From assembly GCA_964433755.1 (NCBI GenBank), contig CAYSSR010000003.1, forward strand, positions 62,001 through 126,000: a DNA stretch of 64,000 nt, read 5' to 3'. Of this stretch, positions 8,313-16,002 are shown in pieces (the stretch's first letter is position 1; every line of letters starts with the position of its first letter). This stretch comes from JAUVXJ01 sp964433755 (lineage in GTDB: Bacteria > Chloroflexota > Anaerolineae > UBA7937 > B3-Chlor). Under the pieces are notes generated by a model. It did not search any database, was not told the origin of the DNA, and was given only the letters and a program-made list of their open reading frames with translations. A program made the translations under genes and the position numbers.

Positions 8313-9926
8313 TTACTCGACGAGATCTGTCTCTGTTAGGACGATCTGCTGCGCCGGGTGAGGTACGAACCCTTCAACCCGATCACTGATGCCGTACGGA
8401 GCCGGCTGTTGCAGCAGGAATATGGACGCCGTCTCCTCCTGGAGGATTTCGGCCATCCGCCAATAGGCCTGTTCCCGCGCCGCGTCATCCATGCTCGTCT
8501 TGGCGATCAGGAACTGCTCGTCGTACTCCTCATTGTGCCAACGGCTCCATGCTTGTGTACTGCTGAACCACTGCATAGCCTGCGCTGGGTTGCCGTAGCT
8601 GTACCAGCCAACGTAGATCATGTCCACGTCGCTGAGAGGATCGGTCAGGTACTCCACAAACACGGCCAGTTCGGCGATCGTGAGATCAACATCCACACCT
8701 ACTTCGGCCCACATATCCTTCGCCGCTATACACACGTCGCGGTCCACGAAGTACTTGCCCACGGGGCACACCACGCTGAGGGTGAGGCCATCGGCGTATC
8801 CAGCCTCGGCAAGCAACCTCTTCGCCTCGTCCGGGTCGTAGGGCGTTTGCTCGATATTGGGGTTGTAGCCGAACACCGTCGGGCTAAGCTGCTGGCCGCT
8901 CAGGGCCCCGCGCCCGCCCATCAGCCCCTGCCACAGGGCGTCCTTGTCGATGGCGTAGTCCAACGCCTTCCGCAGCGTTGCGTTGTCGGCCAGCACGCTC
9001 CCCGAGTCTGGCAGACAACTCAGGAAGAACTGAAGCGTGAGTTCCTCGGCGGCATAGTCCATGTGCACGCCAGGCTCGTCGTCCACCACCGGGATCAGGT
9101 CCAAAGGTACCTGTACGGCGATGTCGATTTCGCCAGCCTGGAGCGCAGCCACCCTGGTGGCCGGTTCTGGGATCTGCTTCCACAGCACACCATCGAGCGC
9201 TACCCTGCCTCCCCAGTAGCCGTCGAACGCCTTCAGTTCCAGATAGTCATCGGCCACAAAGCCCACGAACTCGAACGGACCGGTGCCCACCGGCGAGTCG
9301 ATCAGCGCGTCCAGACCCACCTCCTCGGTGTGGTCCTTCGGCATGATGTACACGTCTGATACGAACCAGGGAAGATCAGGCCACGGAGCGGAGGTGTGGA
9401 AGTTCACGGTGTAGTCATCCACGACCTCAACTTCGTCGATGAGGACGATGTTGCCTCTGATGGGCCACGCTCGCTCCTCATCCAGCGCGATGTCGAAACT
9501 GTACTTGACGTCGTCGGCGGTGAAATCCTCGGCATTGTGGAATTTGACCCCCTCACGCAGCTTGAACTGCCACGTGGTGTCATCCACCATCTCCCAGGAT
9601 GTCCCCAGCGAAGGGAGCACGCTGCCATCGTGATGATGCCAGGTCAGGCCATCATAGATCTGCGCGATCTGAATGTCACAAGGGCCCATCCCTCCGGAGA
9701 CCTCGATGGACATCGCAGGGCACGCCTGAGCAGTGGCGATGTGGATGATCTTGCTCTCCGTCGACTCCCCTTCTGACTCCGAGGCGGTCGTAGCGGCAGG
9801 CGCGGCTGTGGCCTCCTCTCCCTCGCCCTCTGGTGGGCTCGCTACTGGCGTGGCGCACGCGCTGACCAGCAGAACCACGACTATCAGTAGATTCGCGATC
9901 AGCAACCATCGCTTGTTCCTGAGCAT
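8313..9926 (-). CDS. ABC transporter substrate-binding lipoprotein, family 5
   Basis: A 537-residue SBP_bac_5 lipoprotein. A Sec signal with basic start (MLRNKRW) leads into a hydrophobic core and lipobox ending at Cys24 (LVSAC), then a low-complexity Glu/Ala/Thr/Ser linker. AAGGAGG lies six bases before the ATG. It is the first structural gene after the regulator and is only distantly similar to the second binding protein at 2251-3912 (this one has a Sec signal, that one a Tat-like signal). The two probably widen the substrate range of one permease pair. Confidence 0.92.
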   Translation of the reverse strand: MLRNKRWLLIANLLIVVVLLVSACATPVASPPEGEGEEATAAPAATTASESEGESTESKIIHIATAQACPAMSIEVSGGMGPCDIQIAQIYDGLTWHHHDGSVLPSLGTSWEMVDDTTWQFKLREGVKFHNAEDFTADDVKYSFDIALDEERAWPIRGNIVLIDEVEVVDDYTVNFHTSAPWPDLPWFVSDVYIMPKDHTEEVGLDALIDSPVGTGPFEFVGFVADDYLELKAFDGYWGGRVALDGVLWKQIPEPATRVAALQAGEIDIAVQVPLDLIPVVDDEPGVHMDYAAEELTLQFFLSCLPDSGSVLADNATLRKALDYAIDKDALWQGLMGGRGALSGQQLSPTVFGYNPNIEQTPYDPDEAKRLLAEAGYADGLTLSVVCPVGKYFVDRDVCIAAKDMWAEVGVDVDLTIAELAVFVEYLTDPLSDVDMIYVGWYSYGNPAQAMQWFSSTQAWSRWHNEEYDEQFLIAKTSMDDAAREQAYWRMAEILQEETASIFLLQQPAPYGISDRVEGFVPHPAQQIVLTETDLVE

Positions 9927-10084
9927 TGTTTTCCTCCTTGTTGTCTGATGTTGACGTGTTGGAACCTCACCATGCCACGGTGCAAGAGCCTGAACCTCAC
10001 CTCCTTCCCCGCTCGGACCTCACCGAGCACACCTTCAGGATGATCGCAACATACGCTTCGTGACACAGCCCGGCGTTATACACC

Positions 10085-10798
10085 TCAATCGCTCGCCACC
10101 CCGGCCTCACGCTCGCCCTCTATCTGACTCAGATAGTTGTAGATGGTCTTTCGACTGACACCCAAGCGATTGGCCACTATGGGAGTGGAGTTCCTGACCT
10201 GGAAGCAGCCTCTGTCGTCGAGAAAGCGAACCACTGCAATCCTCTGATCCTTGCTCATCTCTCCCGCCCCACAACCCAGGCGATACTCGCACTCAGCAAT
10301 CATCATGTCGATCATGTCACCCAGATCAGCAGCGAATTCCTCGCCCAGATCTGGCCGCGACTCATCAGGCGCCAAGTCGCCCACCAAGTCCTGTATGGCT
10401 ACGATGGGAGTCACGTCCAGATTGATACACAGCACACCGAGAATCTCCCCACCAGCATCCCTTACCCAGATGTTAGCGCTCCTCAGATGCTTGCCACTTG
10501 CGATGTGAGTTGTGCACCTGAAGGGGGGGCGCATCTTGCCCTGGCGCAACCTCTCCAACCCCAGGTCCGTCATCACGCCACCCACGCTCCTGCCGGTGAC
10601 ATCTCCTTCGATCCATACGATGGAATCCTCTGGATTCCTGGTGTCGTGGATCACCACCTCACAACACCCGCCGAGTAGTGACCGGAGAGCCAATCCCACA
10701 TCCTTCAACACATGAAAGATCTCTCGCTCGCGCAGGGGCGGCACCGCAGGCTTCTCCGCGTCTTTCTTCGCTCCTTCAGCTACCTGCACACCTCCCAT
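10085..10798 (-). CDS. YheO/DauR-family transcriptional regulator (PAS-like plus HTH)
   Basis: A 237-residue protein with an N-terminal YheO-like PAS domain (about 20-130; motifs CCEVVIHDTRNPEDSI and GVLCINLDVTP) and a C-terminal helix-turn-helix (about 180-230; ANRLGVSRKTIYNYL). DauR, a member of this family, controls D-arginine catabolism in Pseudomonas; other members sit beside amino-acid-imine and transporter genes. As the first gene of the locus behind a very strong promoter, it probably senses an amino-acid-like ligand and controls its own operon and perhaps the divergent cupin/cyclodeaminase pair. The ligand is unknown. Confidence 0.88.
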   Translation of the reverse strand: MGGVQVAEGAKKDAEKPAVPPLREREIFHVLKDVGLALRSLLGGCCEVVIHDTRNPEDSIVWIEGDVTGRSVGGVMTDLGLERLRQGKMRPPFRCTTHIASGKHLRSANIWVRDAGGEILGVLCINLDVTPIVAIQDLVGDLAPDESRPDLGEEFAADLGDMIDMMIAECEYRLGCGAGEMSKDQRIAVVRFLDDRGCFQVRNSTPIVANRLGVSRKTIYNYLSQIEGEREAGVASD

Positions 10799-11097
10799 GG
10801 ATCTCTGACCACCCGTTTCTCACTGCGCTACCAGTCATCACCTTCAAGCCCAGACGAATCCGAAGACGCAATTCTTCCCTGCCGTCCCAGGGATCGGCAC
10901 AGAACGGCCACATTGCTTGCACAAAGGATGACAGATCATTCACAGTGTGTCAATTGCTGCACATCCTCGGATAGCCAGCAAAGAGAAGACGGAGATCTGG
11001 AAAGTGCACGAACAACCTTCCGGCTAGCGACCGACCTTACACAAATTGTTAAAGGCGAGGCCCGATCTGGGCTGCTGGCTCGCGTTCCTTAGCGCAC
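10799..11097 (-). other. untranslated leader of the regulator operon
   Basis: About 290 bases between the predicted start of transcription near 11091 and the regulator gene. I see no gene or known riboswitch here. It is more A/T-rich than the genes and holds CACAATCTGTC-like and ACAAATTGTT elements that could be operator half-sites. Confidence 0.4.
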
Positions 11098-11126
11098 ATT
11101 ATAGCATCTCTTTCACAATCTGTCAA
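11098..11126 (-). promoter_or_regulatory. consensus sigma70 promoter for the transporter/DUF4392 operon
   Basis: On the minus strand TTGACA (11126-11121), a 17-base spacer and TATAAT (11103-11098): a perfect match to both consensus boxes. Transcription should begin near 11091 and run into the regulator gene. A promoter this strong in front of a regulator suggests repression by that regulator. Confidence 0.85.
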
Positions 11127-11161
11127 GCCCCACTGTGGATTGCCCGGGCAACACCTCAGCT

Positions 11162-11179
11162 CAGCGGCGCTCGCCGCTG
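11162..11179. repeat. short inverted repeat between divergent promoters
   Basis: CAGCGGC / GCCGCTG with a four-base centre, lying between the two divergent promoters. It may be an operator or the start of a small hairpin. No further evidence. Confidence 0.35.
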
Positions 11180-11234
11180 GGCAAACCTCCTATACCCACA
11201 GTAACAGTCTCTTCACATAGTGTCTATTCCGACC

Positions 11235-11263
11235 TTGACAGCGCTGCCACTTCGTGGTACAAT
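11235..11263 (+). promoter_or_regulatory. sigma70 promoter for cupin and cyclodeaminase genes
   Basis: TTGACA (11235-11240), 17-base spacer, TACAAT (11258-11263). The predicted start of transcription is near 11270, about 27 bases before the cupin ATG. It is divergent from the operon promoter at 11098-11126, so one bound regulator could control both. Confidence 0.82.
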
Positions 11264-11296
11264 GAGTCAACAACAACGTAGAGGAAGCCAGCCACT

Positions 11297-11632
11297 ATGA
11301 AAGTCCACAACTATCGCGAGGTGCAGCTCGAGGAATCACCCGAGGCGCCGGGCGCTGGTCTCCGCTGGGTAATCGGCGAGAAGGAAGGAGCACCCACGTT
11401 TTCCATGCGAGTCGCTGAGCTTCAGCCGGGAGCCCGCACGCCAGGCCACTCGCACGATTGGGAACACGAGATCTTTGTTCTCTCTGGACAAGGCAAGGTT
11501 GTTGCCGGAGGAGAGGAGGTGCTGCTGAAAGAAGGTGACGCTGTCTTCATACCACCTATGGAAGAGCATCGCTTCGCCAACGATGGTGATAATGTCTTGC
11601 GGTTCATCTGCGCCATACCGTTGCTTCACTAA
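11297..11632 (+). CDS. small cupin-domain protein
   Basis: A 111-residue single-domain cupin. The first cupin motif is visible as PGARTPGHSHDWEHEIFVLSG, with His and Glu metal ligands, and the second as GDAVFIPPMEEHRF. It may be a metal-dependent isomerase or dioxygenase, or a small-molecule sensor. It is the first gene behind a strong promoter divergent from the transporter operon and precedes an ornithine cyclodeaminase-like gene, so it probably belongs to the same amino-acid pathway. Substrate unknown. Confidence 0.85.
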   Translation: MKVHNYREVQLEESPEAPGAGLRWVIGEKEGAPTFSMRVAELQPGARTPGHSHDWEHEIFVLSGQGKVVAGGEEVLLKEGDAVFIPPMEEHRFANDGDNVLRFICAIPLLH

Positions 11633-11674
11633 CGACTCCTGGAGTGATGAACACCCCTGTCACTATCCCCTAGT

Positions 11675-11690
11675 CCCCCCGCACGGGGGG
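11675..11690 (+). terminator. C6/G6 hairpin after cupin gene
   Basis: Six C, GCAC, six G, 42 bases after the cupin stop and 92 before the next start. A strong small hairpin without U-run; may partly terminate or set the ratio of the two products. Confidence 0.4.
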
Positions 11691-11782
11691 CCGCACGCGT
11701 CATCCTAGTGAATCGAGAAAGGAATGGTCGATCTGGCGCTCCCAGGCCAAGGGAGCTCACAGCAACAATAAGGAGGCTGCCT

Positions 11783-12769
11783 ATGGCGACGCTACTCACC
11801 GAGGATGAGGTCAAAGCCGTCCTCAATATGCCTGACACGATGAAGGCGGTGGAGGAAGCTTTCCGTCAATACGAACTGGGCACCGTTGAGGTGCCGCTCA
11901 GGATGTTCGTCAAGATCCCCGCACACAACGGTATGCATGGCGTCATGCAAGGCTACGTGGGCGGTGAGATGGATGCGCTGGCGATCAAGACAGGCTCCAT
12001 CTACCGCGACAATCCCCAGAAGTACGGTCTACCTCCGCTCATCCTCTACGTGACTCTGTTTGATCCCATCAATGGTTCCCTGCTCTGTCTAATGGCAGGC
12101 AACCATCTCACCGCCATGCGCACCGGCGGCGTCTGCGGTGTGGCCAGCAAGTACCTGGCGCGCGACGACTCCGAGGTCCTGGGCTTGTTTGGCGCGGGTG
12201 TCGAGGCGAGGACCCAGGTACTTGCCATCAACCACGCCAGGCCACTGAGGAAGATCAAAGTGTTCGATCCGGTCCCAGGCAAGGCCGCCAGCTTCGCTCA
12301 GGAAGTAGCCGCCGAAACAGGTATCGAGGTATCTCCCGTAGATGACCCCAAGGAGGCGGTCGTGGGCTGCGACATCGTCTCTGCTACGACCAGCTCCACG
12401 ACCCCAGTCTTCCAGGGAGCCTGGCTGGAGGATGGAACACACGTCAATGCCATAGGATCGCACTCTCCCGACGTGCGGGAGCTCGATGGCGATACGGTTG
12501 CCCGCGCCAGAGTCGTCGTGGACAGTAGGGAAGCGGTTCTTGCAGAAGCAGGAGACTTCATCCTCCCCATCAAGGAGGGCCTCATCACCGAAGACCATAT
12601 CCACGCTGAGCTGGGTGAGCTAATTGTGGGGAAGAAGGAGGGACGCACCTCAGCCGACGAGATCACACTGTTCAAATCGGTTGGTCTGGCCCTTCAGGAT
12701 GTCGCTGCCGCTGCAGTGACCTACGAATTGGCCAAGAAGAAAGGGATCGGCACGGAGGTCACCTTCTAG
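11783..12769 (+). CDS. ornithine cyclodeaminase/mu-crystallin family protein
   Basis: A 328-residue NAD(P)-binding enzyme of the OCD/mu-crystallin family, which includes ornithine cyclodeaminase, alanine dehydrogenase and ketimine reductases. Visible are the catalytic-region ALAIKTGSIYRDNP (about 73-86), the conserved AMRTGG segment and a Rossmann GLFGAGVEARTQV motif. The ATG at 11783 has AGGAGG seven bases upstream, so the longer reading frame from 11708 is not used. It may reduce cyclic imines or cyclise a diamino acid, fitting a locus that handles unusual amino acids. Confidence 0.9.
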   Translation: MATLLTEDEVKAVLNMPDTMKAVEEAFRQYELGTVEVPLRMFVKIPAHNGMHGVMQGYVGGEMDALAIKTGSIYRDNPQKYGLPPLILYVTLFDPINGSLLCLMAGNHLTAMRTGGVCGVASKYLARDDSEVLGLFGAGVEARTQVLAINHARPLRKIKVFDPVPGKAASFAQEVAAETGIEVSPVDDPKEAVVGCDIVSATTSSTTPVFQGAWLEDGTHVNAIGSHSPDVRELDGDTVARARVVVDSREAVLAEAGDFILPIKEGLITEDHIHAELGELIVGKKEGRTSADEITLFKSVGLALQDVAAAAVTYELAKKKGIGTEVTF

Positions 12770-12794
12770 GATTCTCGGGCCCAGGGACCCCGAA

Positions 12795-13064
12795 ATGGCG
12801 GCGACGTGCCTGCCGCCGCAGGCATGTCGCCACGCCGCCCCGCTCCGGCGTGATTGGACTGTCCCATCCCGTCTGCACAGCGGTCGCCTCTACATACCCG
12901 CAGGTCGCCATTTCTGCCTCTATGCACTGCGAGCCGCCTTCTCATTCCTCGCCGCAAAACAGCGACCGCTACCGGACGGAGACTGGTTGAACCGCACCAA
13001 CCGGATTCTCTGTCCCGACCCGGCGGGCAACGTGATCCTGAGGATCGACCGAGTGGGTGGCTGA
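12795..13064 (+). CDS. small protein, C-terminus like TIGR04076 family; possibly truncated
   Basis: An 89-residue frame. The segment FCLYALRAAFSFLAAKQRPL...NRILCPDPAGNVILRIDRV resembles the C-terminal half of TIGR04076 proteins (aromatic-rich helix, then a CPDP/CCPDG block and a closing beta strand). The expected N-terminal beta strand is absent; in its place is a 13-base near-perfect hairpin (12801-12813 / 12818-12830). It is probably a remnant or a shortened gene lying between the cyclodeaminase and the ECF promoter. No clear ribosome binding site precedes the ATG. Confidence 0.4.
   Translation: MAATCLPPQACRHAAPLRRDWTVPSRLHSGRLYIPAGRHFCLYALRAAFSFLAAKQRPLPDGDWLNRTNRILCPDPAGNVILRIDRVGG
12801..12830 (+). 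terminator. GC-rich hairpin after cyclodeaminase gene
   Basis: Arms 12801-12813 and 12818-12830 pair over 13 bases with one G-U pair and a CGCC loop, 31 bases after the cyclodeaminase stop. No U-run follows. It may terminate the cupin operon or simply be a palindromic insertion. Confidence 0.5.
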
Positions 13065-13102
13065 CAGGTGGTAGACCAGGTTGGCACGCTTCCCGGCTCC
13101 GC

Positions 13103-13131
13103 TTGACTCCCGGCCAGGAATCTGTTACAAT
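13103..13131 (+). promoter_or_regulatory. sigma70 promoter of the ECF transporter operon
   Basis: TTGACT (13103-13108), exactly 17 bases, TACAAT (13126-13131). Transcription should begin about 13138, giving a leader of about 195 bases before the first ATPase gene. This promoter lies inside an upstream open reading frame extension and argues that the ATPase starts at 13334. Confidence 0.82.
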
Positions 13132-13137
13132 GGTGTT

Positions 13138-13333
13138 GCCGGGGACCGCTCAGGCGGCCTCGAGCTTCGTTCACGAACATCCATGCTCGCAGTCGCTTGG
13201 ATCCTGGGGACCGAGACGGCACCTGAGCCTAGAAGCTTGTCAGCGCTTCGTCCAGTTGCACAGCTTTGCCTCTCTGGGTCGCCCGGAGAGGCTTCTTTTG
13301 TGTCTGTCCGAGCCCTGGGCACAAGGGGCATTC
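13138..13333 (+). promoter_or_regulatory. structured 5' leader of ECF operon, candidate attenuator or riboswitch
   Basis: A leader of about 195 bases that includes a stem-loop GAGCTTCG-TTCA-CGAA...GCTC and a GCCG/CGGC long-range pairing, followed by the intrinsic terminator at 13268-13299. Vitamin ECF operons are often controlled by riboswitches, but I could not match the conserved cores of TPP, FMN, cobalamin, preQ1, THF, SAM or T-box elements. The layout (promoter, folded region, terminator, start codon) is what makes it a candidate. Confidence 0.5.
13268..13299 (+). terminator. intrinsic terminator in the ECF leader
   Basis: GCCTCTC (13268-13274) pairs with GAGAGGC (13286-13292); GGG/CCC extends it inside, and TTCTTTT follows. 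It lies about 35 bases before the first gene of the operon, so it must be regulated or leaky for the operon to be expressed. Confidence 0.75.
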
Positions 13334-14182
13334 ATGATCACAATCGAACATCTTCACTTCACGTATGACCTGGACCGGCCGCATCCCGTGCCAGCCCTGC
13401 GAGACGTGTGCCTCCACATAGACGAAGGCGAGTACGTGGTTATCATCGGCAGGAACGGCTCCGGCAAGTCCACCCTCGCCAAGCACCTCAACGCTCTGCT
13501 GCTCCCCACCGAGGGCGACGTCTGGATCGAAGGAAAGAACACCAAGGATCCCCAGCACCTGGCAACCCTGCGACACACGGTGGGCATGGTCTTCCAGGTG
13601 CCTGACAACCAGCTCGTGGCTACGGTGGTGGAGGAAGACGTGGCGTTCGGGCCAGAGAACATGGGCGTACCCCGCGGGGAGATCGAGGAGCGAGTGAACG
13701 AGGCCCTCGACGGCGTAGACATGATCCCCCACCGGCACAGGCCTCCCCACATGCTCTCAGCGGGTCAGAAGCAGAGGGTGGCCATCGCCGGCGTTATGGC
13801 CATGCGACCAAGCTGTCTGGTCCTCGATGAGGCCACGGCCATGCTCGATCCTCAGGGCCGGCGAGAGGTGTTGGGCATCGTGCGACAGCTCTCTCAACAG
13901 GGCGTGACCATCGTGGCCATTACCCACTTCATGTGGGAGGCCGTGGAAGGCACCAGGGTCCTGGTCATGGATGAGGGAACCATCGCCATGGACGGCCCGC
14001 CGCGGGAGGTTTTCGGCCAACCTGCCAGGCTACTGGAACTAGGACTCGACGTCCCCCCGGTCACCCAACTGGCGCAGCGATTACACCAGCGACAACCAGC
14101 TCTCCCCTACCCATTACTCACGGTGCAAGAGCTCGCAGATGAACTCTGTGGCTTGCCCAGACCTGCGGAGCGACGGACATGA
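13334..14182 (+). CDS. ecfA1: ECF transporter ATPase A1
   Basis: A 282-residue ABC ATPase. Walker A GRNGSGKST (about 38-46), Q-loop VFQVPDNQLVA typical of EcfA, signature LSAGQKQR and Walker B CLVLDEATAMLD are all present. With EcfA2 and EcfT it forms the energising module on the cytoplasmic face. The start at 13334 is chosen because the promoter and terminator lie upstream within the same frame, and because homology begins at MITIEHLHFTY. Its stop overlaps the EcfA2 start (ATGA), indicating translational coupling. Confidence 0.93.
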   Translation: MITIEHLHFTYDLDRPHPVPALRDVCLHIDEGEYVVIIGRNGSGKSTLAKHLNALLLPTEGDVWIEGKNTKDPQHLATLRHTVGMVFQVPDNQLVATVVEEDVAFGPENMGVPRGEIEERVNEALDGVDMIPHRHRPPHMLSAGQKQRVAIAGVMAMRPSCLVLDEATAMLDPQGRREVLGIVRQLSQQGVTIVAITHFMWEAVEGTRVLVMDEGTIAMDGPPREVFGQPARLLELGLDVPPVTQLAQRLHQRQPALPYPLLTVQELADELCGLPRPAERRT

Positions 14183-15054
14183 AACCCACACTGCGGGTGG
14201 AAGACCTGCACCACACCTACCTCGCAGGGACGCCTTTCGAGGCCGTCTCCCTGCAAGGCGTGGACATGGAGGTAGCCGAAGGCGAAATCGTGTCCATCAT
14301 CGGACCCACCGGCTCCGGGAAGTCCACTCTCATCCAGCATTTCAACGCGCTGATCAAGCCGCAATCGGGCAGGGTGATCGTGCTCGGGCAAGATCTGGGT
14401 GACGCCAATCTGGACGTGAAATGGCTGCGTCGCCACGTGGGCATGATCTTCCAGAGTCCGGAGCAGCAGTTGTTCGAGCAATACGTCGGGGACGACATCG
14501 CCTTTGGTCCCCGCAACTTCGGGCTGGACCGGCAGGAGGTCCGCCGCCGCGTCCGGAACGCCATGCACACCGTGGGCCTCGATTTCGAGGGCTTCAAGGA
14601 TCGTCTGACGTTCACACTGAGCGGTGGTGAGATGCGCAGGGTAGCCCTGGCGGGAGTTCTGGCCTTGGAACCCAGGATCCTGGTGCTCGACGAGCCGACC
14701 TGCGGCCTCGACCCTGCCACATCCAGCGACTTGCTATGCAAGATCCTGGAGCTCCGTGACACGCAAGGGACGACCATCGTACTCGTCTCCCACGACATGG
14801 AAAGCGTCGTGCGCCTCTCGGACAGAGTCTACGTCATCGTGGACGGGCGAACCGTTCTGGAAGGCACTCCCCGAGAGGTCTTCCCGGAGACAGAACTCTT
14901 GCGGTCCCACGGCCTGGAGGCACCACAGGTGACCCAGGTGATGTGTGGACTCCGCGACCGGGGCCTGGAAGTGCCCGTCGATCTGTTGTCGGTGAGTGAG
15001 GCAGAGGAGGAGATCTGCCGCTGCCTCTGCATTGCAGATGCCCAGGTAGAGTAA
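14179..15054 (+). CDS. ecfA2: ECF transporter ATPase A2
   Basis: A 291-residue ABC ATPase paralogous to EcfA1. Walker A GPTGSGKST, Q-loop IFQSPEQQLFEQ, signature LSGGEMRR and Walker B ILVLDEPTCGLD are visible. The Q-loop with FQ.P..QLF is typical of EcfA proteins. It should pair with EcfA1 as a heterodimer. It overlaps EcfA1 by four bases and is followed after four bases by EcfT. Confidence 0.93.
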   Translation: MKPTLRVEDLHHTYLAGTPFEAVSLQGVDMEVAEGEIVSIIGPTGSGKSTLIQHFNALIKPQSGRVIVLGQDLGDANLDVKWLRRHVGMIFQSPEQQLFEQYVGDDIAFGPRNFGLDRQEVRRRVRNAMHTVGLDFEGFKDRLTFTLSGGEMRRVALAGVLALEPRILVLDEPTCGLDPATSSDLLCKILELRDTQGTTIVLVSHDMESVVRLSDRVYVIVDGRTVLEGTPREVFPETELLRSHGLEAPQVTQVMCGLRDRGLEVPVDLLSVSEAEEEICRCLCIADAQVE

Positions 15055-15058
15055 CGCG

Positions 15059-15970
15059 ATGAGCGAGTTCAGCGCCTTTCGCCATGTCACCATCGGCCAG
15101 TACTTGCCCGTGCGCTCCTTCGTGCACAGTCTCGACCCCCGAGCGAAGATCGTGATGTTCACCCTCCTCGTGGGTACGGTAGCCTTCGCCAACTCATACA
15201 TAGCCAACGCGTTGTTGCTTCTGGCGCTGCTGGGCATGGTCTACCTGGCTCACACTCCTCTGCGCTATGCCTTGCAGGGCCTAAGGCCTGCACTGCCCTG
15301 GATCACTATCTTTGCCGTGCTGCAACTCCTCTTCTACCGGGATCAGTATGGCCCTGAGGTCTGTTCGGTCGTCTGGCGGGGCGGCTTCGTCACCGTGACC
15401 ACGTGCAGCCTCAGGCAGATCGGCCTCATGGCGCTCCGCCTCCTGGAGTTTATGATCTTGATCAGCCTCCTCACGCTCACCAGCACTACTACCCAGCTCA
15501 CCCATGGCTTGGAGCGGTTGCTCCATCCCCTGGAGCGGTTCAGGTTCCCAGCTCACGAGCTATCGCTGGTCTTCGCCATCGCGCTCCGCTTCGCTCCCAC
15601 GCTGGCGGGAGAACTGGAGAGGATCATGAAGGCTCAGGCGTCGAGAGGCGCCGACTTCGGCGAGCAAGGGAGACTGCGCTTCATTCAACGGACCCGGAAC
15701 ATGCTCCCCCTCATGGTGCCCCTGTTCCTCAGCGCCCTGCGCCGAGCCGAGGACCTGACCCTGGCCATGGAAGCCCGGGGCTACACAGGCGGCAGAGGAC
15801 GAACGAGCTTCATCCAATTGAGATCCGTGCCAAGCGATTATCTGACCCTGGCTCTGGTGACCGTATTCTGCGCGGCGGTCGCCTGGTATAACTTCAGGGC
15901 CATTGACACGTTGGCGGCCACAGCGGTGGGAGGCTATGTCAAGGACGTGGCCTCCCTGATCGTACGTTGA
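15059..15970 (+). CDS. ecfT: ECF transporter transmembrane component T
   Basis: A 303-residue membrane protein of the EcfT/CbiQ family. After four or five N-terminal membrane segments come the two coupling-helix motifs, ASRGAD (about 192-197) and EARGYT (about 238-243), whose arginines contact the ATPases. A last membrane segment closes the protein. It starts four bases after EcfA2 and links the ATPases to the S component encoded next. Confidence 0.92.
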   Translation: MSEFSAFRHVTIGQYLPVRSFVHSLDPRAKIVMFTLLVGTVAFANSYIANALLLLALLGMVYLAHTPLRYALQGLRPALPWITIFAVLQLLFYRDQYGPEVCSVVWRGGFVTVTTCSLRQIGLMALRLLEFMILISLLTLTSTTTQLTHGLERLLHPLERFRFPAHELSLVFAIALRFAPTLAGELERIMKAQASRGADFGEQGRLRFIQRTRNMLPLMVPLFLSALRRAEDLTLAMEARGYTGGRGRTSFIQLRSVPSDYLTLALVTVFCAAVAWYNFRAIDTLAATAVGGYVKDVASLIVR

Positions 15971-16002
15971 AGAGTATGACACTTTCGAAGAAGGAGAGAT
16001 TC

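Noticed and set aside
8358..9359. Long plus-strand reading frame of 333 codons
   Set aside because: It lies antisense to the binding-protein gene and its product is rich in Arg and His without any recognisable domain.
12854..13333. N-terminal extension of the first ECF ATPase
   Set aside because: The stretch contains a promoter and an intrinsic terminator and has no ATPase similarity; homology begins at 13334.
13138..13333. TPP, cobalamin, SAM or T-box element in the ECF leader
   Set aside because: I looked for the conserved cores of these classes and did not find them; the leader is kept as unassigned.
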